This document shows, in pieces, positions 33,337-43,428 of a stretch of 64,000 nucleotides of DNA (its first letter is position 1; each line of letters begins with the position of its first letter). The position numbers were made by a program, and so were the translations under genes. Location: contig WKFJ01000056.1 in the NCBI GenBank assembly GCA_014872785.1, positions 1-64,000 on the forward strand, written 5' to 3'. Origin of the DNA: Alteromonadaceae bacterium (GTDB taxonomy: Bacteria; Pseudomonadota; Gammaproteobacteria; Enterobacterales; Alteromonadaceae). The notes under the pieces were generated by a model, which saw only the letters and a program-made list of their open reading frames with translations, was not told where the DNA came from and searched no databases.

Positions 33337-36300
33337 ATGTTTAAGAAGTGGTTAAGTGGTTTGGCACTGTTCGTCACGATGGCGAGCGCTGCACAAGTGC
33401 AACTTGATCCCATCAAAGCATTCCCTATAGCAAGCGAATTGACACAAAACGATGGCACGCCTGTCACGAAGATAGACACCGGATTGATTGTGGATGCTAA
33501 CGGTTTGGTCGCGCGCGGCCCTCATGAACTGGTCTTTAGATTAGCCGCCGATGCCCAGTTTCCGGTCATTCTTGACGGTAACACCATTGCGCCGGGTCAG
33601 AGCCATACAATGGTGGTGAATCTGACCGCGCTCAATCATCGTTTTTCTGCCGCTATTTATCCAGCGCAAGATGGCGTAGATGGCCACGCTGATTTCACAT
33701 TGTCATTGCCACAGCTGCATATCTCAGCCTGTGAAGAAGGATTTCAAGAGCGCCAGACAGATTGCTTTCGCGTGGACTATGCGCAGTTCAATTATCACTG
33801 TCCGCCAACGATGACATTAAGTAATGAAATCGAAGGGCTTTGCCAGTTTGTGGATTCCCAGCCTGCCCAGCCGATATGCACAGGCACATTTGAGCTTGTG
33901 AATGGACGCTGCCAGGATACTTTGTATCTTGATGCGCAACCGACCTGTCCGAACATTAAGGGCTGGCAGCTTATTGAAGGGGCGTGTTTGTATGAATCTG
34001 AAAAAGATCCGCTGTCCTGCCAAGCAGGCTACACCATGCGTTTTGGCGAGTGCTATGAAATGGCCAACTCCCAACAGATTTGTCCAGAACATTATACTGA
34101 GCAACAGGGGCTATGCGTCCGTTTCGAAACCCAATCCATCGAAGCGTGTCCAGCGGGATTTGAGCTGGTAGACGATGTGTGCCGCGAGGCAATTAATGCA
34201 TCGGTACATTGCCCTGAAGGTTATGTTATTGGCGAGGGGCAATGCGAGCGCACAGAAACAGTCAATATTGATACATGCCCGGCAGGATATTCACTGGTCA
34301 ACAATGCCTGTTACCGTGAAATGGATGCAGGCAGCTATTGCTTGTCGGGGTACACCAAAACAGATACCCAATGCGAGCGCACTGAAACAGCAAGCATTAG
34401 TAGCTGTGGCCAAGACAGCATTTTGTTCCAAGGCCAGTGCCATGCGATCAGGCAAGTGCAAGGATTTTGCGCCGAGGGCTTCACTGAGCAATCTGGCATT
34501 TGCGAACAAGTTAATACGCAAGTTATCGAACAATGCCCAACCGGGTATACGTTGATTTCAGATGCGTGTGTGCGCGATATCGACCCAATGCAAGCCTGTC
34601 AAGCTGGTTATAGTCTGGTGTCAGGTCAATGTATTCGCATTGAATCGACGGTATTAAGCGCTTGCCAAGACGGGTTTGGGTTATCTTCAAATCAGTGTTT
34701 TGAATTGGTCGCCTCAGAAACAGGGTGCGCGCAAGGTTTTACCGAGCAAGGGCAGCAGTGCGTAAAAACAGAACGTGCTGATGTGGCCTCTTGCCCGGCA
34801 AATTATTCATTGCAATCGGGACGTTGCTATCGTCTATCTCAGGCGCAAATGGAATGTGGTGAAAATGAATCGCTCGTGGGTGGTCAGTGCATGACCTTGA
34901 CCACACAATCGGTGCAATCGTGCCCTTCTGGGTATGTCATGGATTCCAACTATTGCTATCGTCGCATTGCGTCTCAGCCGTATTGCCAAGACGGCTATAC
35001 CCTTGTATCAGACCGTTGTGAACGAACAGTCACCACGCAAGTGACCAGTTGTGATGCTGGGTATCTGTTTCGAGACGGTGCTTGCCATTCACTTGAGTCA
35101 TTATCTAAAACTTGCTCGCCAGGCTATACGTTAGGTGAGACACAATGCACCAAGCCAGAATGGTATAGAGCTGATATCGCATGCCCCATTAATTATGAGT
35201 ATGTAGACGGTTGGTGCAAAAACACCGTGGAGGTGGTCAATTTAACAGGTCAATCGGCAACGCCAAGTTGCGATGCCGGTACACTACGAATCGATAGCTA
35301 CAATGCGGGTATTTACAACTTCAGTTGTGTACACCCTGTCAATAATCATCTTCTGGAGTATTCCTACCAGTGTCAAAGTGGATGGACGCTCGACCAAGCC
35401 GAGACGAACGTTTGTCGCCGCACCTTGGTGGAAAACATGACAGAGACGTGCTCTACCGGGTATCAAAAGCTGTCTGAGACACAATGTTTTGAGACGGCTA
35501 GCACGTTAACTGTAGGGCAATGTCCATCGGGTTATGCATTAAATACCGATAATGGCGTGTGCCAGCGAACTGATACCGCAAGCTTGTTATACCAATGCAC
35601 GCAGGGGTATTCACTCGATACAACACCACAGTTTTGTCTTGAGGATAGTGCGACATTGTCCGTCGGTGCGTGCGCTGATGGCTTTTATCTCGAAACGACG
35701 ACAGGTGTATGTGAGCAGCGAACCTATTCAACGATTGCTTATGTGTGCGATGAGCAATCTGAACTCTATTTATCTTCTCAATGCCGCGCATTGTCAGCAA
35801 CGGACAATGTGGGTAATTGTTTAAGAGGGTTTGAGCTGGTGGACAATCAATGTCAGCGCGTGACCAATGCGCCGCTTGAGAGACATTGCCCAGCTAATTT
35901 TGTCCTGCAAGACGATAGTTCTTGCATGGCCACAGCAGCGACGCTTGATGCGGGCGTATGTGATGCCCCGAGTCAATTAAATACGTTGACCGGCACCTGC
36001 CAACAGACATTGTCTGACAATATTCAATATAGCTGTCTTTCAGGTTATGACCTAAGTGCTGAAAATCGCTGTGTGGCGCAACAACCCAATATGGCTATCG
36101 GTATTTGTGCACAAGGTTTCACGTTAGATCAAGGCCAGTGCACGCAAAACCTAACACAAACACTCCAATATCAATGTGCTGAAGGAGAGACGTTACAGGA
36201 CATCAATCGATGCCGCGCGAACACGCCTGATAATGCGCAAGCCCAGTGTCTGAGCGGTTACGAACTCATTGCTCAAGAAGGCCAATGCCAGCGTCTTATT

Positions 36301-36993
36301 ACCGCCCCTTACATCTACCAGTGCGCGGCGGGATTTAGCGAAATAGACGGTAATCGCTGCCGTGAAAATTTAGCGAATTTGACGGTGGGGCAATGCATCG
36401 AGGGTTATCAATTAGATCCCAGTCAGGGGCGGTGTACACAGTTGTTGACCGAAGCGATTAACTATCAATGTGAGCAGGGTTTTACGGCCTATGAAACGAC
36501 ACGATGCTTAGCGGATTCGCCGCGCTTAGATATCGGTGCATGCGCCAGCGGATTTCGTCTAAATAGCCAAGTAGGTCGATGCGAGCTGTCTGATGAGATG
36601 ACCATTCCAATTATTTGCCCAGACCAATTTACCTACGTCGGTGACAACCAGTGCCGCAGTGATATTGCAGATAACACCCAAGCCCAGTGCGAGGCAGGGT
36701 ATGAGCTACTTCAAGACCCGTTGTCGTGTTTTAAGCGTGAATACCAGGATATTGGCTTCGCGTGCGAAGAGATAGCCGCGGCCAATAGCATTACCCTCGA
36801 AGGTCAGCGCTGCCGTGTGTTTTATGACAATCCGGCGCAGATGGAGTGTAGCGAAGGGTACGAGTTAACCTCGCAAAATACCTGCCTGTTTACCCAAGAA
36901 GAGCCTGCAACAAAAAGCTGCCCTTCTGGCTACCAGGCCGGCGAAGTGAACTGCACCAGAGATGTGGTGCAACCGTTTTTAAATAATTACTAA
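33337..36993 (+). CDS. Secreted cysteine-rich repeat protein, paralogue of the 27528 gene
   Basis: 1218 residues with a signal peptide ending near ASAAQ. The N-terminal domain matches the 27528 protein residue for residue in many places (for example KAFP, IDTG, ARGPH, LAADA). It is followed by diverged copies of the same two cysteine-paired repeat types (first CPAGY-like, later CASGF/QCTQG-like). Unlike its neighbour the repeats are not homogenised at DNA level, so this copy appears older or under stronger constraint. Probably secreted and disulphide bonded; role as in the neighbour. Confidence 0.85.
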   Translation: MFKKWLSGLALFVTMASAAQVQLDPIKAFPIASELTQNDGTPVTKIDTGLIVDANGLVARGPHELVFRLAADAQFPVILDGNTIAPGQSHTMVVNLTALNHRFSAAIYPAQDGVDGHADFTLSLPQLHISACEEGFQERQTDCFRVDYAQFNYHCPPTMTLSNEIEGLCQFVDSQPAQPICTGTFELVNGRCQDTLYLDAQPTCPNIKGWQLIEGACLYESEKDPLSCQAGYTMRFGECYEMANSQQICPEHYTEQQGLCVRFETQSIEACPAGFELVDDVCREAINASVHCPEGYVIGEGQCERTETVNIDTCPAGYSLVNNACYREMDAGSYCLSGYTKTDTQCERTETASISSCGQDSILFQGQCHAIRQVQGFCAEGFTEQSGICEQVNTQVIEQCPTGYTLISDACVRDIDPMQACQAGYSLVSGQCIRIESTVLSACQDGFGLSSNQCFELVASETGCAQGFTEQGQQCVKTERADVASCPANYSLQSGRCYRLSQAQMECGENESLVGGQCMTLTTQSVQSCPSGYVMDSNYCYRRIASQPYCQDGYTLVSDRCERTVTTQVTSCDAGYLFRDGACHSLESLSKTCSPGYTLGETQCTKPEWYRADIACPINYEYVDGWCKNTVEVVNLTGQSATPSCDAGTLRIDSYNAGIYNFSCVHPVNNHLLEYSYQCQSGWTLDQAETNVCRRTLVENMTETCSTGYQKLSETQCFETASTLTVGQCPSGYALNTDNGVCQRTDTASLLYQCTQGYSLDTTPQFCLEDSATLSVGACADGFYLETTTGVCEQRTYSTIAYVCDEQSELYLSSQCRALSATDNVGNCLRGFELVDNQCQRVTNAPLERHCPANFVLQDDSSCMATAATLDAGVCDAPSQLNTLTGTCQQTLSDNIQYSCLSGYDLSAENRCVAQQPNMAIGICAQGFTLDQGQCTQNLTQTLQYQCAEGETLQDINRCRANTPDNAQAQCLSGYELIAQEGQCQRLITAPYIYQCAAGFSEIDGNRCRENLANLTVGQCIEGYQLDPSQGRCTQLLTEAINYQCEQGFTAYETTRCLADSPRLDIGACASGFRLNSQVGRCELSDEMTIPIICPDQFTYVGDNQCRSDIADNTQAQCEAGYELLQDPLSCFKREYQDIGFACEEIAAANSITLEGQRCRVFYDNPAQMECSEGYELTSQNTCLFTQEEPATKSCPSGYQAGEVNCTRDVVQPFLNNY

Positions 36994-37011
36994 TAAGCTG
37001 TTGGAGCAACT

Positions 37012-38220
37012 ATGAACCTTTGGCATACCAACAAATCCTTACGACACAGCGTGAAGCAAATTGCGTTGATTTCAACGTTTGCCAGCGCGACATTCGCCAG
37101 TGTGGCCAATGAAGGCGTGGTGTTTTCCGGTCAAGTGAAAACCGTCACACCTACGGTCACTATCGAGGCTGATGATGGTGCGGTGGCACATGTAAAGGAT
37201 TTCTCTTTATCGGTCATCCAAGATGCATTGGAGTGCGAACTGTATACCGAAGTTTGGCAAACCCAAAACAGCTTTGCAGAAGATGAAAAACCACGGTGTT
37301 TATTTGAGTGGACAGGTTCAGTAAATGGGTTAACGGTGGATTCGTTAGCCCTTGAGGGGATCTTAAATACCGCTGATACAGCCGGATTTGAATATCAAGT
37401 ATCAATCCTCGACCAAGGCCAAAAGCGCGTCATTGTAACCGATACATACGAGTTGCCAGTGGGTTCACCAGAGATATCTAATATTGTGGATATCGTGGCG
37501 AATTGGTCAAACGAGCAAGAAGCCGGATTGACGCAAGAGAACTATGATAAAAACAACCGATTGACCTCCGCATTTGTTGAAGTAGAGCCTAGACCATTTA
37601 CTCAAGTGGTCACTTTTCGCGGTGCCAATTGTACGGTCGAAGCTGAACAAAATGGCTGTACGGTGACGTTTGACTCGTTAAGGCCTGGGGAAGGTGCACC
37701 GGAAAGTTTTGGGAGTTTAGTCGAGCAGATCACCGCAACTGATGAAAAGAATTATCTAGAACTACAAACCCGTAACTTTGTCATTGACTACGACTATCGT
37801 TCACCAGAAGTGGTGGATTTTGTGGTGAATGGTGTAGGTGAGATGGCGCCAATTGATTATTCAGTGGATGACCAAGACTACGTACTGCAAGAAAATAAAG
37901 CCATGCTTGTACTGAGAACGCCACACTATGACAAGCCGGGTGACTGGTGGTTTCCGGAAGTTGAAGATATTGAGCTTATTATTGATTCGACCATTGCAAC
38001 TGAATATTTGGTGCAAATTAAGGGCGAGACATACGAGTACGAGGTTAACTCAGTATTGGCAAGAAGTTCATATGAAATCAATCCTTCGGGCGAGCCGACG
38101 ATTATCAACGATAAAATCGTTTTCTTTTATGATGTCTCGGGCATTCCTGATGGGCGCTTTACTGCCAATATCAAAGCCAGCGACAAATACAACAACACCC
38201 GTGAAGTAGGTATTCCTTAA
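37012..38220 (+). CDS. Secreted beta-rich protein, N-terminal part (ends at in-frame stop)
   Basis: 402 residues with a signal peptide ending near FASVANE. A beta-rich, acidic protein with few cysteines. GGAG lies 8 nt before the ATG, and it starts 18 nt after the 33337 gene, so it is co-transcribed. It ends at TAA 38218-38220. The same frame stays open without any other stop to 41190 and the sequence after the stop continues the same style of domain. So this is most likely the first third of one 1392-residue protein. Confidence 0.75.
   Translation: MNLWHTNKSLRHSVKQIALISTFASATFASVANEGVVFSGQVKTVTPTVTIEADDGAVAHVKDFSLSVIQDALECELYTEVWQTQNSFAEDEKPRCLFEWTGSVNGLTVDSLALEGILNTADTAGFEYQVSILDQGQKRVIVTDTYELPVGSPEISNIVDIVANWSNEQEAGLTQENYDKNNRLTSAFVEVEPRPFTQVVTFRGANCTVEAEQNGCTVTFDSLRPGEGAPESFGSLVEQITATDEKNYLELQTRNFVIDYDYRSPEVVDFVVNGVGEMAPIDYSVDDQDYVLQENKAMLVLRTPHYDKPGDWWFPEVEDIELIIDSTIATEYLVQIKGETYEYEVNSVLARSSYEINPSGEPTIINDKIVFFYDVSGIPDGRFTANIKASDKYNNTREVGIP
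38218..38220 (+). other. Single in-frame TAA interrupting a long open frame
   Basis: The codons before (VGIP) and after (NLFDRNAPQ) are in one frame from 37012 to 41190. Only this TAA breaks it. It may be a nonsense mutation, a programmed readthrough site, or a sequencing error. Confidence 0.8.
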
Positions 38221-38274
38221 AATCTATTTGACCGTAACGCCCCGCAAATCATTGGGCTGTTTGATGTCATTGAG

Positions 38275-41190
38275 GTGGCTAATGACCGTCAAGTGGAAGT
38301 GGTATTTATGGAGGATTTCACCTTCTTGGCTGTCGGTGGTTGGGCTGATGGAAGCCGAATAAGTTCGGTGAATATTGCTGGTCGAGAGCTCAACTATGAT
38401 GTTATCGAGGACAATATCGTGTCGTTGTTACCCGATGAAACGCTCGTCCCGGGCACAGAATACACTATCGAAGTGGTTGCCGAGGATGATTCAGCAAACA
38501 GTATCACACGAGAATTCAATATTATGTATTCCCCGGCGCAGTTTCGCGTGAGTGATGTGCCAGAGCAAGTCTTTGCCTATACCCACCGATTCTCAGGACG
38601 TTTGTCACAAAGTGCAGGTAAAAAATGTAGGTTTTCTACCACGCCAGAAGTGGCGATTGCCTCCTCTACTGCCTTTTACAAAGGGTGTGTGGTGACCTTC
38701 CCAACAATTCCTGAAGGGGTGACTACATCACTGCGACGCAGTTCTGTCGACTTTTATGGCAACATCAACATGGAAGGCACTATTAATGTCCCGTATGAAG
38801 TGGTGTATTACAATCGTGATGGCCTCTCAAAGTCTGTGTTTGAGGGCAGCTTTACCGTCGAGTCGTTGCCGACACCCCCTATTTCATTGACCATGTTGGA
38901 TGAAAACCAAGTCCAAGAAGGCATTTATTCATTACCTTATAATGCAAAGCGGATCACTAAGTTTGAAGTGGTCGGTACCAGCGGTGAAATTAAAGTCACC
39001 ACCCAAGCAGGTAGCCAGAGCAATGAAAAAACGGTGCGTGGTACCAGACGTTTTGGCATGCGCGAAATGAAAATGCGATTAGAGCGCTTGGATACTGAAG
39101 AGACCAAAGTTTGGGATATGGTGCCTTACACGGTTTCAGCGCTGCATACGAATATTCCCGATGAAGTGGCCACCGAAACGTTCAATGTATTGATTACTCC
39201 TCACAGTGGTACGCGCGCCTATTTGGATATAGAAGCGATCCCAGATGGCACTACAGAAGATGAATATGCGGTAAGTATTCGCGCGGGGATCTACAACCGT
39301 CGTGAGAAAACCTATATCTATGATGCCCAAACAATGGGGATGTGGACAGCACAGATGGGTTATACACAGCGCAGGGAGATTGTTCCATTTGGTGATATCT
39401 TCGAATTAGATGAAAACGGCGAGGCAACGACGGTCATGTCAGGCCAAGAGATGTTTGATATTAACAGTCGTTTTGTGGTGATCTTACGCAGCGTTTCTCC
39501 GGTGGAAGGGTTTGATAAAGAAATCGTCTCGCGTCCACAATTTGTCCGTGTCCTCAAAGGCGAAGCGGTAGAAGGTGATATCAACAAAAATGAAATCGTT
39601 GACCGCGTACCCTTTAGAGTGCGCGCTAAATACTCCTATGCCTCGCGTGATGACAGTCGTGTGGCGGGTGATAGAACATGGCAAGTGTCTTACGATGGTG
39701 AAAACTTTGCGGATATCCCTGAATCACAAAGTACAACTTACAGTTTTTCAGTGACTGACCCATCCACGGCATTTTACCGCTACAAAGTGGTCAACGCCTA
39801 CACCGGTGCTGAAGGTTACTCCAGTATTATGAAAGTCGTGGGTTACGATGTCCCTGACCTAACGTTAGGTGGCCCTCGTACATTATTAAGAGATCAGCAA
39901 GGTGAATTCACAGTTACGGTCAATGATGAGGTCTACACCGCAGAAGATATGACATTTGAATGGTCACTTGATAATGGGGAGACCTGGAATGAAGATGCAA
40001 CCAGCATCACACATCAAGCGGCGGAAAACTTCTTAGTCCAAGTCAGAGCGCGGTTAGACAATAGTGCTGATGAGGTGGGTTCACGCGCTTACGATACTGC
40101 TTCTCGTTCCGTTAAAATCATTCCGCCTGAGCCTGTGAAAATCAGAATTGATGGTGCGCGTTATGGGGAAGTTGGCTTTGCTTATGAATTGGAAGCCTCG
40201 GTGTCACATGACCGCGACTTAGTCGCGCAGGATATTGTCAGTGAATGGCGCTTACCTGATGGCACAGTGGTTGAAGATACCTCAATCAGTCATACCATCT
40301 CCGAAGAAGACGTGGTTGAAAAATATGTGACCTTCACGTTTGCCGCATGGATCCGAGACTATAAAGAAGAAACCTTACGTGAAGTCAACAAACGTGTCTT
40401 TGCTCACCATTACATCTTCCCAGAGGGGCGAATGGGGGCCGGTACGCGCGTGGCAATGGCACCGAGCACAGGTAAGGCGTGGGTGACGCGCCATGATACA
40501 TCCGTGCCTGGTGTGGATTTTGATTATGAATGGCAAGTAGATGATGCTGTGACCATTCTTTCACAAAGCTCTACGCGTATGAGTTTCCAAATCAATGAAC
40601 CTGGTACTCATATGATCAGCAGCATTGTCAGAGACAATCGCGGGAATGAACAACTCTACACCACGTTTGTCGAGGCGATGGAAATTGCACCGATGGAGAT
40701 AACGGTTGAGTCTCAGAGCTCTAAAGAGAATATGCGTGCGCCGCTGACCATGCGATTCAAGCCGTCAATTCGTCTTAAACACCCCAACGATGGCGTGGAC
40801 TATTACGAAATTGAGTACGACGGAGAAGTGAAGCAGACCACCTCAACGTACAATTATGTGGATATTAATGAAGCTGGTGTCCATGACGTTACCTTTAGGG
40901 TTTACTCTGATTTTGGTCAAATGGGCGAAGTGGTGATGCCAATTGAGGTGTTACCTAATTTACCGCCTGAATGTGCCCCTGCTGTGGAATATCGCAACGA
41001 GCGTCACTACGTCTACCATAACTGTACAGATGATAACTTAGTGAATGTGCATTACGCGTGGGAGGATGGCAGTTTTGATGATGTCGGCGAAAGTTTGTAT
41101 TTCAGAAATGATAACTTCCCATCGGAAACCGTCACGATAACGGCCACTGATTTATTAGGTGAAACCACCATAACTACGGTCAGTTGGTAA
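38275..41190 (+). CDS. Secreted beta-rich protein, C-terminal part (after in-frame stop)
   Basis: The first possible start after the stop is GTG at 38275, but the open frame begins right after the TAA at 38221 and has no ribosome site or signal peptide of its own. The 971 residues look like a string of immunoglobulin-like or PKD-like beta domains (VSGEWRLPDG, FDYEWQVDD, YEIEYDGEVK, HYAWEDGSF). On its own it could not be exported. It probably belongs to the protein begun at 37012. A terminator follows at 41201. Confidence 0.65.
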   Translation: MANDRQVEVVFMEDFTFLAVGGWADGSRISSVNIAGRELNYDVIEDNIVSLLPDETLVPGTEYTIEVVAEDDSANSITREFNIMYSPAQFRVSDVPEQVFAYTHRFSGRLSQSAGKKCRFSTTPEVAIASSTAFYKGCVVTFPTIPEGVTTSLRRSSVDFYGNINMEGTINVPYEVVYYNRDGLSKSVFEGSFTVESLPTPPISLTMLDENQVQEGIYSLPYNAKRITKFEVVGTSGEIKVTTQAGSQSNEKTVRGTRRFGMREMKMRLERLDTEETKVWDMVPYTVSALHTNIPDEVATETFNVLITPHSGTRAYLDIEAIPDGTTEDEYAVSIRAGIYNRREKTYIYDAQTMGMWTAQMGYTQRREIVPFGDIFELDENGEATTVMSGQEMFDINSRFVVILRSVSPVEGFDKEIVSRPQFVRVLKGEAVEGDINKNEIVDRVPFRVRAKYSYASRDDSRVAGDRTWQVSYDGENFADIPESQSTTYSFSVTDPSTAFYRYKVVNAYTGAEGYSSIMKVVGYDVPDLTLGGPRTLLRDQQGEFTVTVNDEVYTAEDMTFEWSLDNGETWNEDATSITHQAAENFLVQVRARLDNSADEVGSRAYDTASRSVKIIPPEPVKIRIDGARYGEVGFAYELEASVSHDRDLVAQDIVSEWRLPDGTVVEDTSISHTISEEDVVEKYVTFTFAAWIRDYKEETLREVNKRVFAHHYIFPEGRMGAGTRVAMAPSTGKAWVTRHDTSVPGVDFDYEWQVDDAVTILSQSSTRMSFQINEPGTHMISSIVRDNRGNEQLYTTFVEAMEIAPMEITVESQSSKENMRAPLTMRFKPSIRLKHPNDGVDYYEIEYDGEVKQTTSTYNYVDINEAGVHDVTFRVYSDFGQMGEVVMPIEVLPNLPPECAPAVEYRNERHYVYHNCTDDNLVNVHYAWEDGSFDDVGESLYFRNDNFPSETVTITATDLLGETTITTVSW

Positions 41191-41200
41191 CAACAAAAAA

Positions 41201-41234
41201 GGCACGGACAATTATGGACCGTGCCTTACCTTTT
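41201..41234 (+). terminator. Rho-independent terminator
   Basis: Stem GGCACGG / CCGTGCC, loop ACAATTATGGA, followed by TTACCTTTTTG. It ends the cysteine-rich operon before the conjugation promoter. Confidence 0.75.
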
Positions 41235-41315
41235 TGCTGTCTGTTGTCTCTCTAATTAACAACACCTTTAGTGTGCCGCACTTCTGCTTTAGCGCGCCTA
41301 TATCGTTTTTTCTCT

Positions 41316-41375
41316 CTAGGGTGAGGTAATTATGGTGGTCTAGCGCCGCTTTTATCTCTCGCCAACCGATACAAT
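41316..41375 (+). promoter_or_regulatory. Activator-type promoter: 28-bp dyad plus -10
   Basis: Dyad 41316-41343 (halves CTAGGGT and GGTCTAG). TACAAT at 41370-41375 follows after 26 nt. It drives the trhF-traW-traU genes. Confidence 0.85.
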
Positions 41376-41407
41376 CTGTGCATTATTCATAGGCTCATGT
41401 ATTTGGT

Positions 41408-41899
41408 ATGAAAAGTGTTTTTACCCTGCCGCTGGTGTTATCTGTGCTCTTTTGGGGCGCGATGCTGACGTATCTTACGGATAGATTTTCTATTCTTGTG
41501 CCTGCGCAAAAAAGCGTGTGTTTAAAAGCACGATTTTTCATTGTGGATCACTATCAAACACACGTCGAAAAAGGCGATCTGGCTGTGTTCATTTACCACA
41601 AAGACGCAGGGCCTTTGTCAGTAGGAGATAAGGTCATCAAAAAAGTGGCCGCCACAGGCAACGATATTGTCCAACTTGAACAGGGAGAGCTGTCGGTGAA
41701 CGGTGAGCCCGTGGCAACCAAACCCATGCAGCGAATGCTTGCAGCACTTGGTCTGTCAGATGCGCTGTTGACTCAGCACAAAATCCTGCCTAGCGATGAA
41801 ATATTCGTCACTGGCGAGACTGAAAACTCATTTGACTCACGCTATTGGGGCACCATCAAATCGTCGGCAATACAAGGAGTGGGCTATGCGATTTTATAA
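41408..41899 (+). CDS. TrhF/TraF-like conjugative signal peptidase (S26)
   Basis: 163 residues: an N-terminal membrane anchor, then S36 in QKSVCLK, which corresponds to the nucleophile region of TraF/TrhF peptidases, and K78/K79 in VIKKVAATGND as the catalytic lysine. A NSFDSRYWG box near 140 is typical of S26 proteases. In H-type and SXT-type systems this enzyme processes pilin or related proteins. It overlaps the start of the traW-like gene. Confidence 0.75.
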   Translation: MKSVFTLPLVLSVLFWGAMLTYLTDRFSILVPAQKSVCLKARFFIVDHYQTHVEKGDLAVFIYHKDAGPLSVGDKVIKKVAATGNDIVQLEQGELSVNGEPVATKPMQRMLAALGLSDALLTQHKILPSDEIFVTGETENSFDSRYWGTIKSSAIQGVGYAIL

Positions 41900-43265
41900 G
41901 TGGTTGTGTATCAGCCTGTTTTGCGCGGGCGTATCTGCCAACGAACAAAAAGACGATCCATTTGAACAAGCGGCTGCGCTTGCCAAAGACAAGAATATCT
42001 CTGCATTGATGCAGTACGCGAATGCACAAAAAGCGCAAGAAGCGGCACAACTAAAGCGCATTCAAGCGAAAGCGGGCGCCTCTGCTGCGGCTTTGAACCG
42101 TCAAGCCAAAGCGCTAGTCAATTCGCAGCGACAAGGGCTAGAAAGGCAATTGCGCATGATGGAACAAAATGGCGATATGGCGCTGTATTCGCAAGAAAAT
42201 GTTGCTAAGCAGGCCAGAAAATATCACAACGAAGCCCAGCTGATTGTGGATGAAGGTCAAGCGAAATTACAACAGGCGATGGTGCAACATGTTGGATTAG
42301 ATGAACAGACTGCTGCGCAATTCACCGCACCGAATGTGACCACCCAAGATGCCCATTATGTCAGTGCGTTTTTTATCAGTTTTTCCATGTCTGAGGCTGA
42401 CATTCAAGAGATATTGCAAGTGGCTGCCAGAACCAATGCCAGAGTGTATTTGAACGGGCTGCACAAGGATCATCGCTCAATCAATCAAACAATGGCGTTA
42501 ATGCGCCAGATCGCTACCGGATTAGAAAAGCATCCTGTGGTGATGTTCAATCCTAAACTGTTCAAGCGTTTTGATGTCATTGCGGTGCCGACCATTTTGC
42601 ATATGGAAGATGATAAAACCGTGTGGGCGACAGGTATCGCAAATATGGATTGGTTGCGCACCAAACATAAGCATTCAGAAGACGAAGGATACTTAGGTAA
42701 CTATGGCACCGTGTATGAGGTTGATGAAATCTCCATTGTTGAGGAAATGAAGCGCCGAGCGGCGGCAATTGACTGGGATGCCAAACGAAAAGCGGCTGTG
42801 GAGCGATTTTGGAAGCATCAAGATATGGTGAAGTTGCCGGCGGCGAGCAAAGATGAAACGTGGTTTATCGATCCAACGTTTCGGGTCAGTCAAGACATCA
42901 GCAACTCACAAGGTGTGAGACTCGCCAAGGCGGGAACCGTTTCTAATGCCTTGGCTGGAGACGGCGCTGTGCCGCTGACTGCATACCTGTTTGATGCCAC
43001 GGATAACCGACAATTACAGTGGTTGCACAAACGCTTACAGCAAGACCACAACATCGGCAACGTCATGATCCTTTTTTCAGAGTTAAACCGTGACAAAGGC
43101 TGGGAGCATCTGGATGCGCTGCGCGCGCACTTTGGTCGAGAGCTGTACAAAATTCCCGCTGCGATGGTCAGTAAATTCAAGATAACCGCATTGCCAGTAA
43201 AAATGACCACTGACATGCAAAACAAAGTCCTTAAATTCGAACAATATTCTATACAGGAGCACTGA
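41886..43265 (+). CDS. traW: TrbC-TraW fusion, conjugative pilus assembly protein
   Basis: 459 residues from the ATG at 41886, overlapping the signal peptidase gene by 14 nt. Signal peptide ends near VSAN. A coiled-coil N-terminal part is followed by a TrbC-like domain (about 155-260, AFFISFSMSEADI and VVMFNPKLFKRF) and a TraW-like domain (about 320-455, ETWFIDPTFRVSQDI). Such TrbC/TraW fusions occur in SXT/R391 and H-type systems as I remember. It acts in the periplasm in pilus assembly and extension. Confidence 0.8.
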   Translation: MRFYKWLCISLFCAGVSANEQKDDPFEQAAALAKDKNISALMQYANAQKAQEAAQLKRIQAKAGASAAALNRQAKALVNSQRQGLERQLRMMEQNGDMALYSQENVAKQARKYHNEAQLIVDEGQAKLQQAMVQHVGLDEQTAAQFTAPNVTTQDAHYVSAFFISFSMSEADIQEILQVAARTNARVYLNGLHKDHRSINQTMALMRQIATGLEKHPVVMFNPKLFKRFDVIAVPTILHMEDDKTVWATGIANMDWLRTKHKHSEDEGYLGNYGTVYEVDEISIVEEMKRRAAAIDWDAKRKAAVERFWKHQDMVKLPAASKDETWFIDPTFRVSQDISNSQGVRLAKAGTVSNALAGDGAVPLTAYLFDATDNRQLQWLHKRLQQDHNIGNVMILFSELNRDKGWEHLDALRAHFGRELYKIPAAMVSKFKITALPVKMTTDMQNKVLKFEQYSIQEH

Positions 43266-43267
43266 GC

Positions 43268-43420
43268 ATGAAACTTCTACCTGCACTTTTTTTTGTGGGC
43301 GCTGGCATTTGGATCTCCGTCAACAAGCCTGAGTGGGCGGCAATGGCGTATGTCTATATTGAGTTGGCCATCAACTGGGCGTTAAACGTCTTGGCACAAG
43401 CGCAAACGCAGGGTGGCTAG
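43268..43420 (+). CDS. Small membrane protein between traW and traU (50 aa)
   Basis: Open frame of 50 residues, ATG at 43268 with AGGAG 8 nt upstream. One or two hydrophobic stretches (residues 3-18 and 24-44). It lies 2 nt after traW and 8 nt before traU, so it is surely in the operon. It is below common ORF cut-offs. Function unknown; perhaps a membrane accessory of the transfer channel. Confidence 0.65.
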   Translation: MKLLPALFFVGAGIWISVNKPEWAAMAYVYIELAINWALNVLAQAQTQGG

Positions 43421-43428
43421 GCAATAAG

